Assembly: GCA_022496185.1 (NCBI GenBank)
Contig: WTXG01000030.1
Coordinates: 62,001 to 126,000 of the forward strand
DNA: 64,000 bases
Origin: Multifurca ochricompacta
Taxonomy: Eukaryota > Basidiomycota > Agaricomycetes > Russulales > Russulaceae
Reading direction: 5' to 3'
Shown here: positions 1 through 13,985 of the stretch, one piece after another
How the letters are laid out: the number at the start of each line of letters is the position of its first letter
Numbering within the stretch: the stretch's first letter is position 1
The notes under the pieces: model-generated
Databases searched by the model: none
Told to the model about the DNA's origin: nothing
Seen by the model: only the letters and a program-made list of their open reading frames with translations
Made by a program: the position numbers and the translations under genes

Positions 1-824
1 TCTGTAAGCCAGGAAACTGTGACGATGATGGGTCCTTATTCGCAGTCTCCACGATCAACATCTCGTAGGTCTACTAATCTACTAATCGATTTGTTGCTTG
101 AACTCCAATCTCACCTCTCCTTAGCACCACTGCTGATTTGCGGGGCTACCTGAAGACGCATCTGATGCCGAAAGCTAAAGATGAGGAGATAGACCTCCTT
201 CTGAAGTATTACCCAGATGACCAAAGGGCTGGTTGTCCCTTCGATACTGGATTGAGAAATGCACTCAGTATGATCGCCCACATTGGCAGTCGCAGCTGAA
301 GGTTAATGTCATTCTTAGGTGCGCAATACAAGCGTACTGCCGCCCTTCAAGGTGATTTTGTGTTCCACGCCCCGCGTCGGTTCTTCTTGAAGCACAGGGG
401 TGATAAGCAGAACGCTTGGGCGTATGGTATGTCTTCATGATGTGATGATGAGTTGCTTGTTACTCATCTACTTTATAGTGTATAAACGTGGCAAGTCTAC
501 ACCTTTCATAGGAACGGTCTGTGCACTTTCTAGAAGTGATATTCAGAACCGCTGATGCCTTAATTCCAGGCTCATGGCTCAGACCTCCCGAATGCAATTT
601 TGGGCAAGGGAGAACTGATGGACTACTCCATCCAATTTGCTAATAACTTGAACCCGAATGGCGATAAAGGTCTTGGGGTCCCGTGGCCGCAGTGGAACTC
701 TCGAGATCCTAAATTGATTATACTCCAAGACAGTGATCTTTTCCCCATCGTCCATGGAAAAGATGATTATCGCACTGATCCTTTGAATTATGTCGCAAAT
801 ATGTCTTTGCTTTATCCTATATAA
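1..824 (+). CDS. Carboxylesterase type B (lipase family), 3' part
   Basis: C-terminal portion of an alpha/beta-hydrolase of the fungal carboxylesterase/lipase (COesterase) family, cut by the left window edge. Exons as read: <1-64, 125-267, 319-426, 479-516 and 570-824, all with GT-AG introns of 51-60 nt and in frame throughout. It contains the acidic-residue region (CDDDGSLF, equivalent to CDDEGTLF in the full copy at 7627-10027), the QYKRTAAL and APRRFF blocks, and the histidine region AHGSDL. It ends with LLYPI before the TAA stop. It aligns block by block with the C-terminus of the downstream copy, so the two are paralogs. The catalytic serine lies off the window. The family hydrolyses carboxylic esters and is usually secreted; the substrate is unknown here. 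Confidence 0.85.
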
Positions 825-1095
825 GAGACACAGGGCATCTACCACTTGCCCTTTCGCTTCTTTTTTTCTTTTTTTTTTTTTCGAAAAGTTTCGAGTATAT
901 AACTGTTTGTAGCAAGCTCTCCTTTGTGTACTTGTCAACTATGAGCCCTTCTCTCGCTTGCTGCTGCTGTAAGGGTTGCTCGGGCACTAAATACTGAGAG
1001 ACTGAGCTGTGAGCTGAGCCCGGATCTCTCCAGCCCTTGCCACTTTTTTTTTATCCGCTCGTTCATTGCTTTTAAAATAAAATAATGCTGCTCTA
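825..1095. other. 3' flank of the esterase, no gene seen
   Basis: Short AT-rich stretch after the esterase stop. It contains a poly-T run near 860-880 and no supportable gene. It ends at the left target-site duplication of the MITE. Confidence 0.5.
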
Positions 1096-1103
1096 TTTCC
1101 TCC

Positions 1104-1415
1104 TAGTGATGTGCCTGGCCCGGCTCAGAGAAGCTAAAAGCCAAAGCCGCCGGCTCAGGCCATGGCTTTCAACAGCACATACAAGTGCAATAGCAATCAT
1201 CAAAATCAGTAGAATCTGATCACAAAGTGGTTGATTTGGGTCACATGATCATGTTTATCGCAGCATTTCAAACTTTTTCTTCGCTATAGCTTTGCAATAC
1301 GTAACACACCAAGTCAGATTTGGATTAGCTGAACTATAACTACTAGTTATATGTCATAAAATTTTCTCTGCCAAAAGCCGCGGCTTTTGGGCCAAGCCGG
1401 GCCGGAACATCACTA
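1104..1415. mobile_element. hAT-type MITE (312 bp) with perfect 8-bp TSD
   Basis: The element is flanked by the identical 8-bp direct repeat tttcctcc at 1096-1103 and 1416-1423. The ends form terminal inverted repeats of about 21 bp: the left end begins TAGTGATGT and the right end is its reverse complement, with one gap inside. The TAGTG start fits the YARNG end rule of hAT elements, and an 8-bp TSD is also typical of hAT. GGCTT/AAGCC motifs crowd both ends, as expected for transposase-binding subterminal repeats. There is no transposase ORF, so it is non-autonomous. Same class as the larger element at 15226-16196. Confidence 0.88.
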
Positions 1416-1423
1416 TTTCCTCC

Positions 1424-2560
1424 TTCCTCCGCTCCTCATTCGGTCTACTGCCAATTGTTACACCACCATTATTGTCTAGGTCTAGAACCTCTCACCCTTT
1501 TCACCTTTGTCTGATGTCTTCTCTTCCATTTTCTTTCACATCCTACACCTCTCTCTCTTTATGCCTCCTCCTTCTGCACCGTCGCTCGACCACCGTTGCT
1601 ACTGCTCGAGAAGATTTCGTTTTGACTGGGACTCCACTTGGGCCCGACTTTAGCTTCTTAGGGTGGTCATTGTCTTGAGTCATCGAAAATCATTCCTCTT
1701 TGTTCTTGATCATCTCTTCTTTTGCTCTTCACTGCATCCTTCACTCTATCTTCGTTTTTCATCACTCGTGCCCGCGCTCATGTCTACCTGTCTCACTGGC
1801 TCTGCTCCATCCATGCTGTTTACCCTGCTATATTTTGAGCTCGCCGTATACTGATTGCGTGTATATAAAGACTCATGTTATGACCTTGCAATGGTTATCT
1901 TATCTTCTTCTATACCCCCGGTATGCGTCTTGAAGTCTCTTTAATAGTCAGAAAGAGAAGAAGTCAGCTGAGAAAAGAGATCTTGTCAGAACATTCAATG
2001 TCTTCCCTGCCGCTATCTTCCTCATCAGCTTCACTAAGCATATTCTCATCTCTTCGCTTAGATGAATCCCTCGTCACCTCCTACGCCCTTGTTCACACTC
2101 TAAGCTCTCTGCCAAGGTCTCTCGCTTGTCCATCTAGGCCTTGACTTCCAAGCCTATCTCTTGATCAAGGGACATTTTTTTGGACTACTTCACTTTCCCT
2201 CTTTCTTTTGCAGAACTGTACTCCACCATAGAACTCACACAGGCCTCCATCTGTACGATAGTGGTGACGTATTCTTGGAATAGGTGTCTTCACTAATCTA
2301 TTGTATGGTGTGGATCTGCGTGGGTTTGAAGGTGGAGTCAAGATCTACGCAGAAAGGGAATGGTGTAAAGAGAATCAGTGGAAATATCAGAGAAAGCCTG
2401 AGTTAAGGACGCTAACAAAGAGCGAGATACAAGAAACCAAAGCCAAGACAATGTGTCTGGGAGTTGCTAAAAATGCAGTAAACTTATAGAGAACGTCTCC
2501 TCTTATCTAACTTGTCTAAACTTGTCTTCGCCTTTGACATACTACTTAAAAGAATTGAAT
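1424..2560. other. Gene-poor stretch, possible LTR remnant at its right end
   Basis: No ORF here resembles a known protein and codon structure is poor. The right part (about 2280-2565) directly precedes a sequence like a retrotransposon primer-binding site and may be the decayed 5' LTR of an element, but I cannot define the LTR ends. Confidence 0.3.
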
Positions 2561-2568
2561 TGAGACCT

Positions 2569-2580
2569 TGGTATCAGAGC
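2569..2580 (+). other. Primer-binding-site-like motif of an LTR retrotransposon
   Basis: TGGTATCAGAGC is identical to the classical primer-binding site used by many Copia-type elements (complement of the 3' end of an initiator-Met-type tRNA). It occurs without gag or pol nearby: within 170 bp the sequence becomes an esterase fragment. Probably a relic of an element that was deleted or rearranged. The motif match is direct; the interpretation is inference. Confidence 0.4.
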
Positions 2581-2737
2581 TGCTCTTTCCACTATAGAGA
2601 GACTCAGTATAGGGATCAGAAGCACCATACAATGCTGTCAAGAGCACTATGAAGTAACTACGCAGTGGGCACATTGGGTGATGTAATACAGGATAAAAAT
2701 GCATACCTTGACACCGACGATGAGATTCGTTTCTATA

Positions 2738-2905
2738 TTACAACTGCTAATTTGAAGGATACCTGAAGTTATATATAGTGCCTAGAGCTAAAGATGAGAT
2801 AGAGCTCCTTCTGAAGTATTATCTAAATAACCAAAGGACTGGTTGTCCCTTCGACACTAGACTGAAGAATGCACTCAGCATGATCGCCCGCGTCCAGCGC
2901 CCTAC
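2738..2905 (+). pseudogene. Carboxylesterase exon fragment
   Basis: About 165 bp closely matching one exon of the esterase at the left edge (125-267 and the start of the following intron). It encodes the same IELLLKYY and GCPFDT blocks, and even the intronic bases after the GCACTCA splice junction are retained. The copy lacks the flanking exons, and its open frame starts only after a stop near 2765. It is therefore a genomic (not retrotransposed) duplicate fragment, with no sign of function. Confidence 0.75.
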
Positions 2906-3481
2906 CCTATCTGAGAAATGTCGAGCGTTTACTTCTTGCCTTACGCTAGGAGGACAGAATCCTAGGTTGCCCTTCATACCTGTGTCTCATAGCCATAGCG
3001 GGCCGATTGTCATTGTTGACATAGTCAATCGTCAATGAGGCGGTCAACGTAGTAAGTCTTGCCGGCCGGAATAGGACTTTCCCATCATTACCGGTCCCAT
3101 CATCACGCGCCCATTTTCCACGTGTACATTGTATTTATAGCGTCTCCAGCGTCTCTCAATCATTTTGTCCGCACCGTCATGTGATTGTGGCATGTTGAAT
3201 AGGTGGTACCATCTCATCTCACAAGGTGGCAGGCACCATGGAATTCCCCATTCCTCCCTCATCCTCCCTCATACAAGACATCAACAAGTCTCAAGACCGT
3301 CCCAATCTTCTTTCAATATTATAGTGGCGTCTAAAACAATAAAGACGTAAACATCATACATATTACATACACAATTAACAACTGTTCATCCCTCTGCTTC
3401 AGAGAGGACCTGTATCCCCCACAGTTTATCTACGTGTCATGACGTGCTCAGACAGTGGTCGAGCAACTCAATATAACATTT
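2906..3481. other. Intergenic, no gene seen
   Basis: Region 3' of the minus-strand receptor. It has a TATA-like gtatttatag near 3130 and an aataaa motif near 3340, a layout sometimes seen in LTRs, but I could not find paired ends or a TSD. No gene supported. Confidence 0.35.
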
Positions 3482-6400
3482 TTAACAGCCCGCCTTCATT
3501 GGAGTCCCATGGGAACTGCAGTCTGTAGTTGCATCTGCACCATGCTCGAGGAGCAACTGAACTACTTCGGAATGTCCTGTACGCGATGCAACCTGCAACG
3601 CGGTCTCATGATTAATTGCCCGAGAATTCACCTCTGCACCATGCTCGAGCAGCAGCTTCGCAATTTCGAGATGGCCCTCTGCAGAAGCCGCGTGTAACGG
3701 AGTTCCGTGGTAGCCGCCTTGCTCATTCATATCGGTGCTGCGCTCGAGGAGTAACTGTGCAGCACCAAGGTGGCCTGGTGCAGTTATTACCTGCAAAGGG
3801 GCGCCATAACAACCCCCCTGGATATTTACCTCCGCCTTGTACGCAAGCAGCAGACCCACGATCCTGATATGTCCAAGGCCGGACGCCACATTTAATGAGG
3901 TCCCATAGTAGCTGTCCCATATGTTCACGTCTTCACCTTGTTCTAGAAGGAACTGCACGACCTCGAAGAATCCTCTTTTTGATGCTACTATCAACGCAGG
4001 TCCGTAGAAGCCCTCCCTGATATTCGTGGCTGCGCCGCGCTTCAATAGTAGCCACACAATCTCGAGGTGGCCGTTTTCCAATGCTGCTATCAATGCAGTT
4101 CCGTATCGGCTACCCAAGGAATTCAGGTGCTGGGGGTGTGAAGTGAGTAAGCGTTCTGCCATGTCGGGGAAACCGCACCGCGCAGCATAGTACAGTGGTG
4201 CTGCGGTGTGTCGTCCTGCGCGTGCCGTGATTGAAGATTCCCCCCAAAAACAGTCAATGTCGTGTAACCAGACCCAGGCTGCGAGGTGTGGTCTGTTTAG
4301 GTCGAAGAAAAGTTGCAAAGCCGCCCTGACGTATGTCGGCACATTTTCAAACCGAGCATGATGAACCCAGTTCTGAGCAGCATAGTGAATCATAGGGATT
4401 TCCTCGACACCATTCTTGTCTATGTGGTCGTCTAAATGGAGCAAGACAGCCAGGCACATTTGAGCCAGAGTCGTATGCGCAGGTTCTGCCAGAAGGCGGT
4501 AGCGAGAAACCTTGAAACCGAAGTTGGAGATACGTTCAGATACTAAAAATTCCATCACAGAAAGATGGGAAAATTGGGCGATTCGAGAACCATCGACGTC
4601 AACGAAAGAAAGAAAACTGGAACACACGGTTACCAGATTATCTTCTGGTTCGTCCGAGCGCCAAATCTCTTCATACTTGGGGGTTATTTCGGCAATAAAA
4701 TCGATTGCAAGAACTAAAGCAAGCTCTTCGATAGTTAGCGGGCGAGTGGCGACCATCAGGCATTGGAAGGCATGATAGGTATGTTCCCAATTTTCCTCGG
4801 GTATACGCAACAACATGCGCTCGTATGTTTCATCCAGATTCGCGGGGAGTCTGTCCACAACGCGCAGAACAGTCGCTGGGAGGGACCGGGGTAATACTTC
4901 CAGCTGGCAGACAATCCACCGGAACCTGGATAATGGCATGAGGGTGCATTTGCACTTCCATTACAGCGATGACATACACGCCATCAGCTTTTCGAAACAT
5001 CTTGTTGATAACTACTTGCTTGTCCGCTGCTTTCCACCCCCTCATCTTTGGATGTGTGTTCAGCATGGAACGGACATAGTGGATGATATCCTGCATTTGT
5101 CCACTTTCCTCGTGAAGACATATATGGCGGGATGCTAAGGGTTCCAGAAAGAATTGGATCTCGGGATCGAGTTGGCTAAGAATGCATATACGTAGGTTTG
5201 GAAGTCGCAAGTTAATGAGCTCTTCTACAAGTCTTAGGAGCGTTGCGCGGGGAGACGGCATCCCAGGTATCCCGGGAACTTCGTCCAGCCCGTCCACAAC
5301 AATATACATTGGCTCTTGCACCAGGAGCTTGAGCATGTCCTTCAAACAACATGTGAGTGAAGCATGACTTGGCTGTCTGGAGCCACCCGCGTGTGTCAGA
5401 TACAAGTTGGAAAGGATATCACAGCAGATATCGGACTGTGCAGAGAGTTGGACAAGAAGAGACGACAGAAAGCCTTCAACATTGCGCTTTTTAGCGTCCC
5501 TAAAGTCGCAATAAAAATAAGCCATGGAGGCTAAGCCTGCATCAACTATGCCTTGAATATCCTGAATAATTGCAGAGCTAGTTGACGACATGAGGGTCCT
5601 GAAAATAAGCTTTACATAATATACAAACCAAAGTATAGTTTTCCCCGAGCCCACTATATATACACAAAACAATTGTCAATGGTAGCGAGGGCACAGATAG
5701 GGTGGACATACATTTACCGTGAATCCATAGCAAGGAGCCTGTCCTCTTCCATTCCTCGAATAGAATGCCTCGAGTAAACCAAGTTGTAGTCCCCCGGTAG
5801 AGAACCTTGCGTGCGGAATTATGGTTTATAGACGGGTCCGGAGGAGAGATCCATTGCTGAAAGTCCCTCAGCGACTGGTCCCCTGAAAGGGAATTTCAGT
5901 CTTCACATCTGGCAAAATGACAAAAAGAACGAACGCCTTATTTTGTTCACATCATGCAATGTCTGTTGAATTATGACTAGCACCCCAAAATCAGGCCCAT
6001 TCAATCACGGTGGCAACTAGACACACCGAGAGCCGGTCGTATCTTATCTACTGATCCCTTGCCGCCTAGCCCGACAAAGGATTAGATTCAATATTGGGCA
6101 TGGCCACTCGGGTAAGCCTTGCGCACCGTCGATAACGATCTTGATATTGTTGATGAGACCATAGACAACCTCCAGGACTTGTGTCACAGTCGTCTCAGCC
6201 TCATGCGGTGTGAGTCTGTTCAATCTCCGCAGCACACGCTCGACATCTTCTTCTCCAGACAATGTTTCCCCAACCCTTTCTGCATGGATTAAGCGGGAGG
6301 TGACCTCATCAAGATTTGACTCACGTAATCGAGCCTGTCTTGTTTGAGTAGTGGCAAGAGCGAGAACTAAGAGTAATTCGAACAATATCTTCATAGCTTT

Positions 6401-6983
6401 CTCAATCACGACCAAAGCAGGAGGGATGCTTGTGTATATCCTGAGAAATCGTAGGAAACTTTCGACGCAACCAAAGAGGTCGACAAGGGCAACGTAGTTT
6501 GTGTCGAAATCCCTAGCTGCCTGATAGATCCTGACGTCAAGGGGCTAAATGGAATGGACGGAAAAAAAACTAATCACCGCAAGGAGGACACATATGCCAC
6601 AGAAGACTGCTTTCGCAGGGGGGAATCCCTTGGAGATGAGCGTTATGATAATATAAATGATGGATGTACTTCTTGTGACCTACGAGATCGATGTTTCCTT
6701 TCAATGCCGCACTGGGAGAAAGCAAAAAGACAGTATGAGCTGTTAATTTAAGCTGCTCAATTAGGTGTACTGTCAAGGTGTCGAATTTGGAATAACCAGA
6801 TGGCCATGTTTGCTCTTGAATAGCGACAATGACTGCTCCTATTGAGCTGCAGCTATCGATCGTGGCAGCGAGTGGATGTGTAGCCAGGTCTATCCCAGTC
6901 TCCTTCGAGTATTTAATCAGAGTAACGTTAAAGAGTGATTGTAAATATGAAGTGGGCGCGATGATAGGGAGGGGTGAAGACAT
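3482..6983 (-). CDS. NOD-like receptor: Goodbye-NACHT-ankyrin STAND protein (intact)
   Basis: Fungal STAND/NLR-type signal-transduction ATPase, thought to act in self/non-self or microbe sensing. Nine exons on the minus strand: 6983-6684, 6628-6578, 6520-6325, 6279-6127, 6065-6027, 5882-5712, 5653-5629, 5577-4978, 4925-3482. They sum to 2,979 nt, an exact 992-codon frame plus stop. Residues 1-235 match the fungal STAND N-terminal Goodbye domain (TGIDLATHP, GFPPAKAVF, RVLRRLNRLT). A linker containing ISPPDPS leads to the NACHT ATPase: Walker A GKLGSGKT at about 302-309, Walker B IVVDGLDE at about 404-411. A winged-helix-like region (NLDETYERML) follows. Residues 751-992 hold seven ankyrin repeats and a cut-off eighth. 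The start MSSPL matches MSSTP of the paralog at 26058, which supports 6983 over the upstream ATG at 7112. Confidence 0.92.
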
Positions 6984-7626
6984 CGGGGCGGTGGAGGGTA
7001 CGACGTTTTGGCTTGCAGGGGGTTGCGGAAGATTATCAGAAGGTTGTAGATGGCACGACGAGAGGTGTAAAAGAACAGCTAGAGGCCGTGATAGCAGTTC
7101 TTTGAAAACCATTGTCGTATGCGCATACAGTCAGCAGCCCGCCCTTGTTTAGCTGAGGGTGGCGCAGCGCGATTGTGGCTGACGGCTGACTCAGCCAAAG
7201 GTGGTATGGTACTAACTCACCAGCCTAGGTTCAGGAAGGAACTTCCAATATCAAAATCAAAAATCATAATTTGATCATATCGCTCTCTGCACTTGTGCTC
7301 TGCGTTCTCACACTTGTGCTCTGTGTTCTCATGCTCAGCTCGTCGATTATTAGATCTTTTAAATTCTAAATTGCATTGGGCGCATGACTTACATAGTTTT
7401 ACCCCAGCTTCAACTCGTGACCTCTTTCTTTTCAGTCCTCTTCATATCTCCACCTTCCGACTTCTCCGAGTGCCCCGAAAACCTGTTCTTCTTGAAATGT
7501 GCGGCATGCGGTCGACGTATCCCCCTTGTATTCGGTCCAAATCCCCCCACATAAGACCGGGTCCCTTTCTCGAGATGCTTTCAGTAGCCCCTCCTCCGAA
7601 CAGAACTGTGGTTCTCACTAGTAGTC
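6984..7626. other. Divergent intergenic region between receptor and esterase
   Basis: Shared upstream region of the minus-strand receptor and plus-strand carboxylesterase. Near 7288-7330 a roughly 21-bp CT-rich unit (cacttgtgctctg...) occurs twice in tandem. No TATA box is evident. No further gene seen. Confidence 0.4.
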
Positions 7627-10027
<2,401 letters not shown>

Positions 10028-11551
10028 GCTAGTTATGGTTGGAGCTTTTTGGAGATATTGAATATGGAGATTCCTCTTTTAACCATTTGAACCCAGAAAA
10101 GGAGGGCTTTAGGCAGCATTCCTTGGTGTATTCCTATTGATTTTATTTGCTTCCATTATGCCATCCTTTTTTTCCCACAGTGGCCACCACATGGAAGGTT
10201 TAGTTAGGGTGAAGTAAAGTATGCTCGATCTCGTCTGCCGCCCTGGCTTCCTTTCCGTCCCGATCATGGTGTGATGCACACGGACATTCATGAGTTCACA
10301 TGCTCGAGGTTTTGTGCTCTAAGCCTCATTTCCCGAACTTTACAATCTCAGTGTCAGGTTCAATATTTGCATATGAGTAGGGCTGCGCACCATAGAGTCC
10401 GTAGTACGGTTGTCGTACCCGTGCCGTACCAGCTCAACTTAATCATTGTCTCCCCCTTCCCTTCTCTCCTTAACGGCCTTTGGTTTTCCACGCGGTCATG
10501 ACGAGGCTTCAGGCGCTTTTCAACATGGAGACGTCAAGCACAAGGTCCAACGGAACCAACTAGCAGTGTATTTCCAAGTTCAAGTACAACGAACCCTCAA
10601 GTCTGAAACCTTAAATTACACCGGACCCCTCATCCTCTCTCTTTGATCAACTCTGCCTCTCTCTCTTTCTTTGTTTGGGAACACGCTTCACTTGAATTTG
10701 TAGACCTTTGCTACTTTCTAAGGTTATAGCACGCAATGAGCTGTAGAGGCGAGAACTAGTCTAATATTTCATGGTTAAGATACTCGTCTTTCATAAACAT
10801 GAGGCCAGTATTCGGCGAGTCCAATCCAAGTCAAGATGTAGGGAATGTAATGTAAATTAAGGGACACACTTCATGGGTGTGAAGATGAAACGGAGATGAA
10901 ACGAAGTAAACAAGTATTAGTCCATGAGTGTGGTGTGGAGACGAGGAGGCAAGACGGTTTCGGGTCCCTCCCGATCTTTAGGTACGCGGGGCAGATCTGT
11001 AGATTAATGCAACAATGCAGCAATCTTTCATGATCTTTGCCGTTCGGGTCTCTTCAGATTATCTCTTACATTCTTGCTGTCACCTTAAATTTAAAGCTCA
11101 AGTTTCTTCTCAAATGAATGTAGCATCAATTTAGCGCCGGTCCCTGTTTAGGTCACGGTGATTACTTATAGTGATATGGCGCTCGATGTCGCGTACTTCA
11201 TCGCAACAAAGCAATTCTTTTCCTAGCGATGTCCAAGGTCTAGTTTTTCTTTCTCTGATTGGTTAGCAGGGATCCGATTTATGCCCATATGCTGAAGAAT
11301 TCGGACCAGCCCCCCCCCGGTCCAACATAGTTCCAATGCGAGAACCGATCATGGATGAGTGCCTTCCAGCGGTTGCTTCAATGGTCGTTTGGAAGTTTCA
11401 TGATCAATACAAACGCGCGTATCATTGGGCACATAATCAAACGCCACTCCATAATGGTTACTCGGTCCATTGTCGTCCAAACACAAGTCGAGAGGCGCCA
11501 TTGATTCCCTGGCATTCAAGACCGACTTTGCATGGGGGCTCATCCGCAAAG
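10028..11551. other. Intergenic, no gene seen
   Basis: About 1.5 kb between esterase and terpene synthase. No conserved ORF. A short stretch near 10470-10500 (ttaacggcctttggttttcc) weakly resembles part of the LINE 3' UTR at about 24390 and might be a relic. Confidence 0.4.
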
Positions 11552-11558
11552 TATAAAA
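11552..11558 (+). promoter_or_regulatory. TATA box of the sesquiterpene synthase gene
   Basis: TATAAAA lies 90 bp upstream of the ATG at 11642 in a region that is otherwise not A/T-rich. The spacing is normal for a fungal core promoter and suggests a regulated gene. Confidence 0.5.
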
Positions 11559-11641
11559 GAACGATAACAATCTTCTACACCCCACAGGTCTCATTCCAGC
11601 TCTTCATACTTTCAATTTCTTCAATTTTGAGAAAGCCTATC

Positions 11642-12900
11642 ATGACCATCAGATTCTATATGCCCGACACCTTGGAAAACTGGAAATGGCCTCGTCACCT
11701 CAACCCGCACCACGTTCAGGCCAATGAAGCATCCTCAGCCTGGTTCAAAGGCTTTAAAGCCTTCAGTCCAAAGGCACAGGAAGCCTTTGATCGCTGTGAG
11801 CTCGGTATGACCCGTTCCATCCTTTAATGATAATTTTGTCGACTCAACGCTTGCCAGGCCTCTTCACATCACTTGCCTATCCTCTTTACGACGAAGGTAG
11901 GTATATCAACCCCACCCGATAAATCATGCTCACCTCCAATTTAAGAACGCCTGCGCAGTTGTTGCGACTTGATGAATCTGTACTTCTTATTCGACGAGTA
12001 TTCCGATCTCGCGAATGAAGATGAAGCTCAGCTGATGGCCAATATTATTATGGATGCCCTCCGCAACCCACACACCCCTCGTCCCAAAGGCGAATGGATC
12101 GGTGGTGAGGTCACCCGACAGTAAGTCATTTTTTTTCAAGTTAGAGAGCGTGGAGACATGTGTTGAGGGCATTGACCTAGGTTCTGGGAGCGAACGATCA
12201 AGACAGCTAGCCTTCCTTCACAGAAACGGTTCATAGAAACATTTGAACCTTACGTGCAAGGTGTTGTACGACAGGCAGCCGATCGAGACAACGGGCATAA
12301 TCTAACGATTCAAGAGTACTTCGAAGTCCGACGAGATGACATTGGCACCATGCCAGCTTTCGCGATGCTCGAATTAGAAATGAACATCCCAGATGATGCC
12401 ATTCACCATCCAGCCATCGAAGAACTATCTGTTTTGGCCACTGACATGATCTTGCTGGATAATGTATGTTGTGCTTGATTCCACTGTATGCTAATTCTGA
12501 CAATCTTTTCTTGACTTAGGACATCGTTTCATACAACAAAGAGCAGGCGCGAGACAATGATAGTTGCAACATTATAACTATTCTGATGCACCAGAACAAG
12601 ACCGACATCCAAGGGGCCATGGATTGGATTTATGAACATCGCAAAGGACTGGAAAGGACGTTCATGGACATATACGAGAACAAGATTCCGAAATTTGGTG
12701 AGCCGGTGGACAAGCAGCTGGCGCAGTATGTGGATGGGCTGGGAAACTGGGTGCGAGCGAACGGTCAATGGGGTTTTGAGACCGAGCGATACTTTGGCAA
12801 GAGGGGTGCAGAATTCCAGAAAACACGCTGGGTGAAATTGTTGCCGAAGCGAGACCCAGACGAGATCGGCCACCAACTTGTAGATGAGTTGGAGCTGTAA
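11642..12900 (+). CDS. Sesquiterpene synthase (class I terpene cyclase, trichodiene-synthase-like fold)
   Basis: Five exons (11642-11804, 11858-11896, 11946-12120, 12181-12463, 12520-12900) give an exact 346-residue protein, the usual size for basidiomycete sesquiterpene synthases. The Asp-rich metal-binding motif is DEYSD at residues 84-88. The NSE/DTE motif is NDIVSYNKE at 220-228. Both bind the Mg2+ cluster that holds the diphosphate of farnesyl diphosphate. The C-terminal RY pair is present in ETERYF. The N-terminus [19 protein letters not shown] is typical of the mushroom family that includes protoilludene and cadinene/muurolene-type cyclases; the product cannot be read from sequence. 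No P450 or other tailoring gene lies next to it in this window. Confidence 0.93.
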
Positions 12901-13653
12901 AGTCGCGCTGGTCCTAGTACACTTTGAAAGTATCATGTCCAGGTGCCGTTGTTTACTTTAGATTTGTATCACTGATCAGATGGATTATCCTCTGGCCATG
13001 TGCACCCTTTTCGTAATATTAGAAATATAACTTAGAATGAAAACAGGTGGCGATCATGGATGCAATGTAGACCATTGGCTTTGGTAAACGTAGGGGGACG
13101 CGAGTTGCTACGATTTTCCTACAACTTGTCACTTTCATGCTGAACCAGGGACGCTCGTTCGCAGGGGTCAACTGGTGGGGCAATCACTCGATTGAATTGA
13201 CTGGGCTCCTTGATTAGGCCTCGTTTGGCTTCCGGGACTTTAAGCGATGACATCCATTCCAAGGTGTCATTGCACAAGAGTGAAACGTATCTGGATGGTC
13301 ACCGTAACGGATTTTCACTCGTTCATTCATAAATAACCGCTCGGAGGTAGAGCGATGACAGCCTGTTGACAGGTAGCTCTCAAAATTCATAGCTTTCATG
13401 AGCGCGCTGAGATAATGGTTATCACTTGGGCTGACAATCAGTGGCGTGTATACTAATGGTGACGATGCCTTAATAATTGATTTTAATATACCTCCCTTGG
13501 TTAAGGGCTCACAACAGTGGCTCGTTCCGACATCAGGAGACTCCATGCTTCGGTTGTAGGAATTATACTGGGCTCTACAACAAGAGAGTTGAGAGTTGCC
13601 TTCAATGATGTTTTGATCCCCGTTAATCTTATCTCTTATAGATCACCGTTGAC
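12901..13653. other. Intergenic, no gene seen
   Basis: Region downstream of the terpene synthase. ORFs here show no recognisable motif. Confidence 0.4.
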
Positions 13654-13668
13654 GTTGAACAGGGGTTC

Positions 13669-13970
13669 TTTTTTTTTTTGAAATCGAATTTATTCGCGCG
13701 TCAAGGCCGTGCCCAAATTGCGCAGCCACTACCGGTACATAGTAGCTACTGTTTGAACAATTATGGAGGTAGAGTGAAACCCCTTGGTAGGGGAAAATGT
13801 GGTGGAGTGTGCACGAGACAGGGAAAGTAAAGATGGAAAATGGAAAGAAGATAAAGTGGAAGAGGAGGCGGGGTCAAATTGTAAAGGGGGACTTACCGAC
13901 TCAGATGTAATCCGGCTCGCGAGGTCGCTCCGACGAAACAGACTTGTGAAGGCCTGCGTGTCCGGGGGAG
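13669..13970 (-). mobile_element. Short non-LTR retroposon (302 bp) with 15-bp TSD
   Basis: A perfect 15-bp direct repeat (gttgaacaggggttc) sits at 13654-13668 and 13971-13985. The inserted segment carries an 11-nt T run at its left end, i.e. a poly-A tail on the minus strand. Its last roughly 70 bp before the tail resemble the 3' end of the LINE at 16940-24599: both have TGTACC..., GTGGC-GCGC-ATT-GGG and ...AATTGATTC-type sequence before the A run. It is either a 5'-truncated relative of that LINE or a SINE sharing its tail. I see no clear Pol III A and B boxes, so I do not call it a SINE outright. Confidence 0.8.
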
Positions 13971-13985
13971 GTTGAACAGGGGTTC

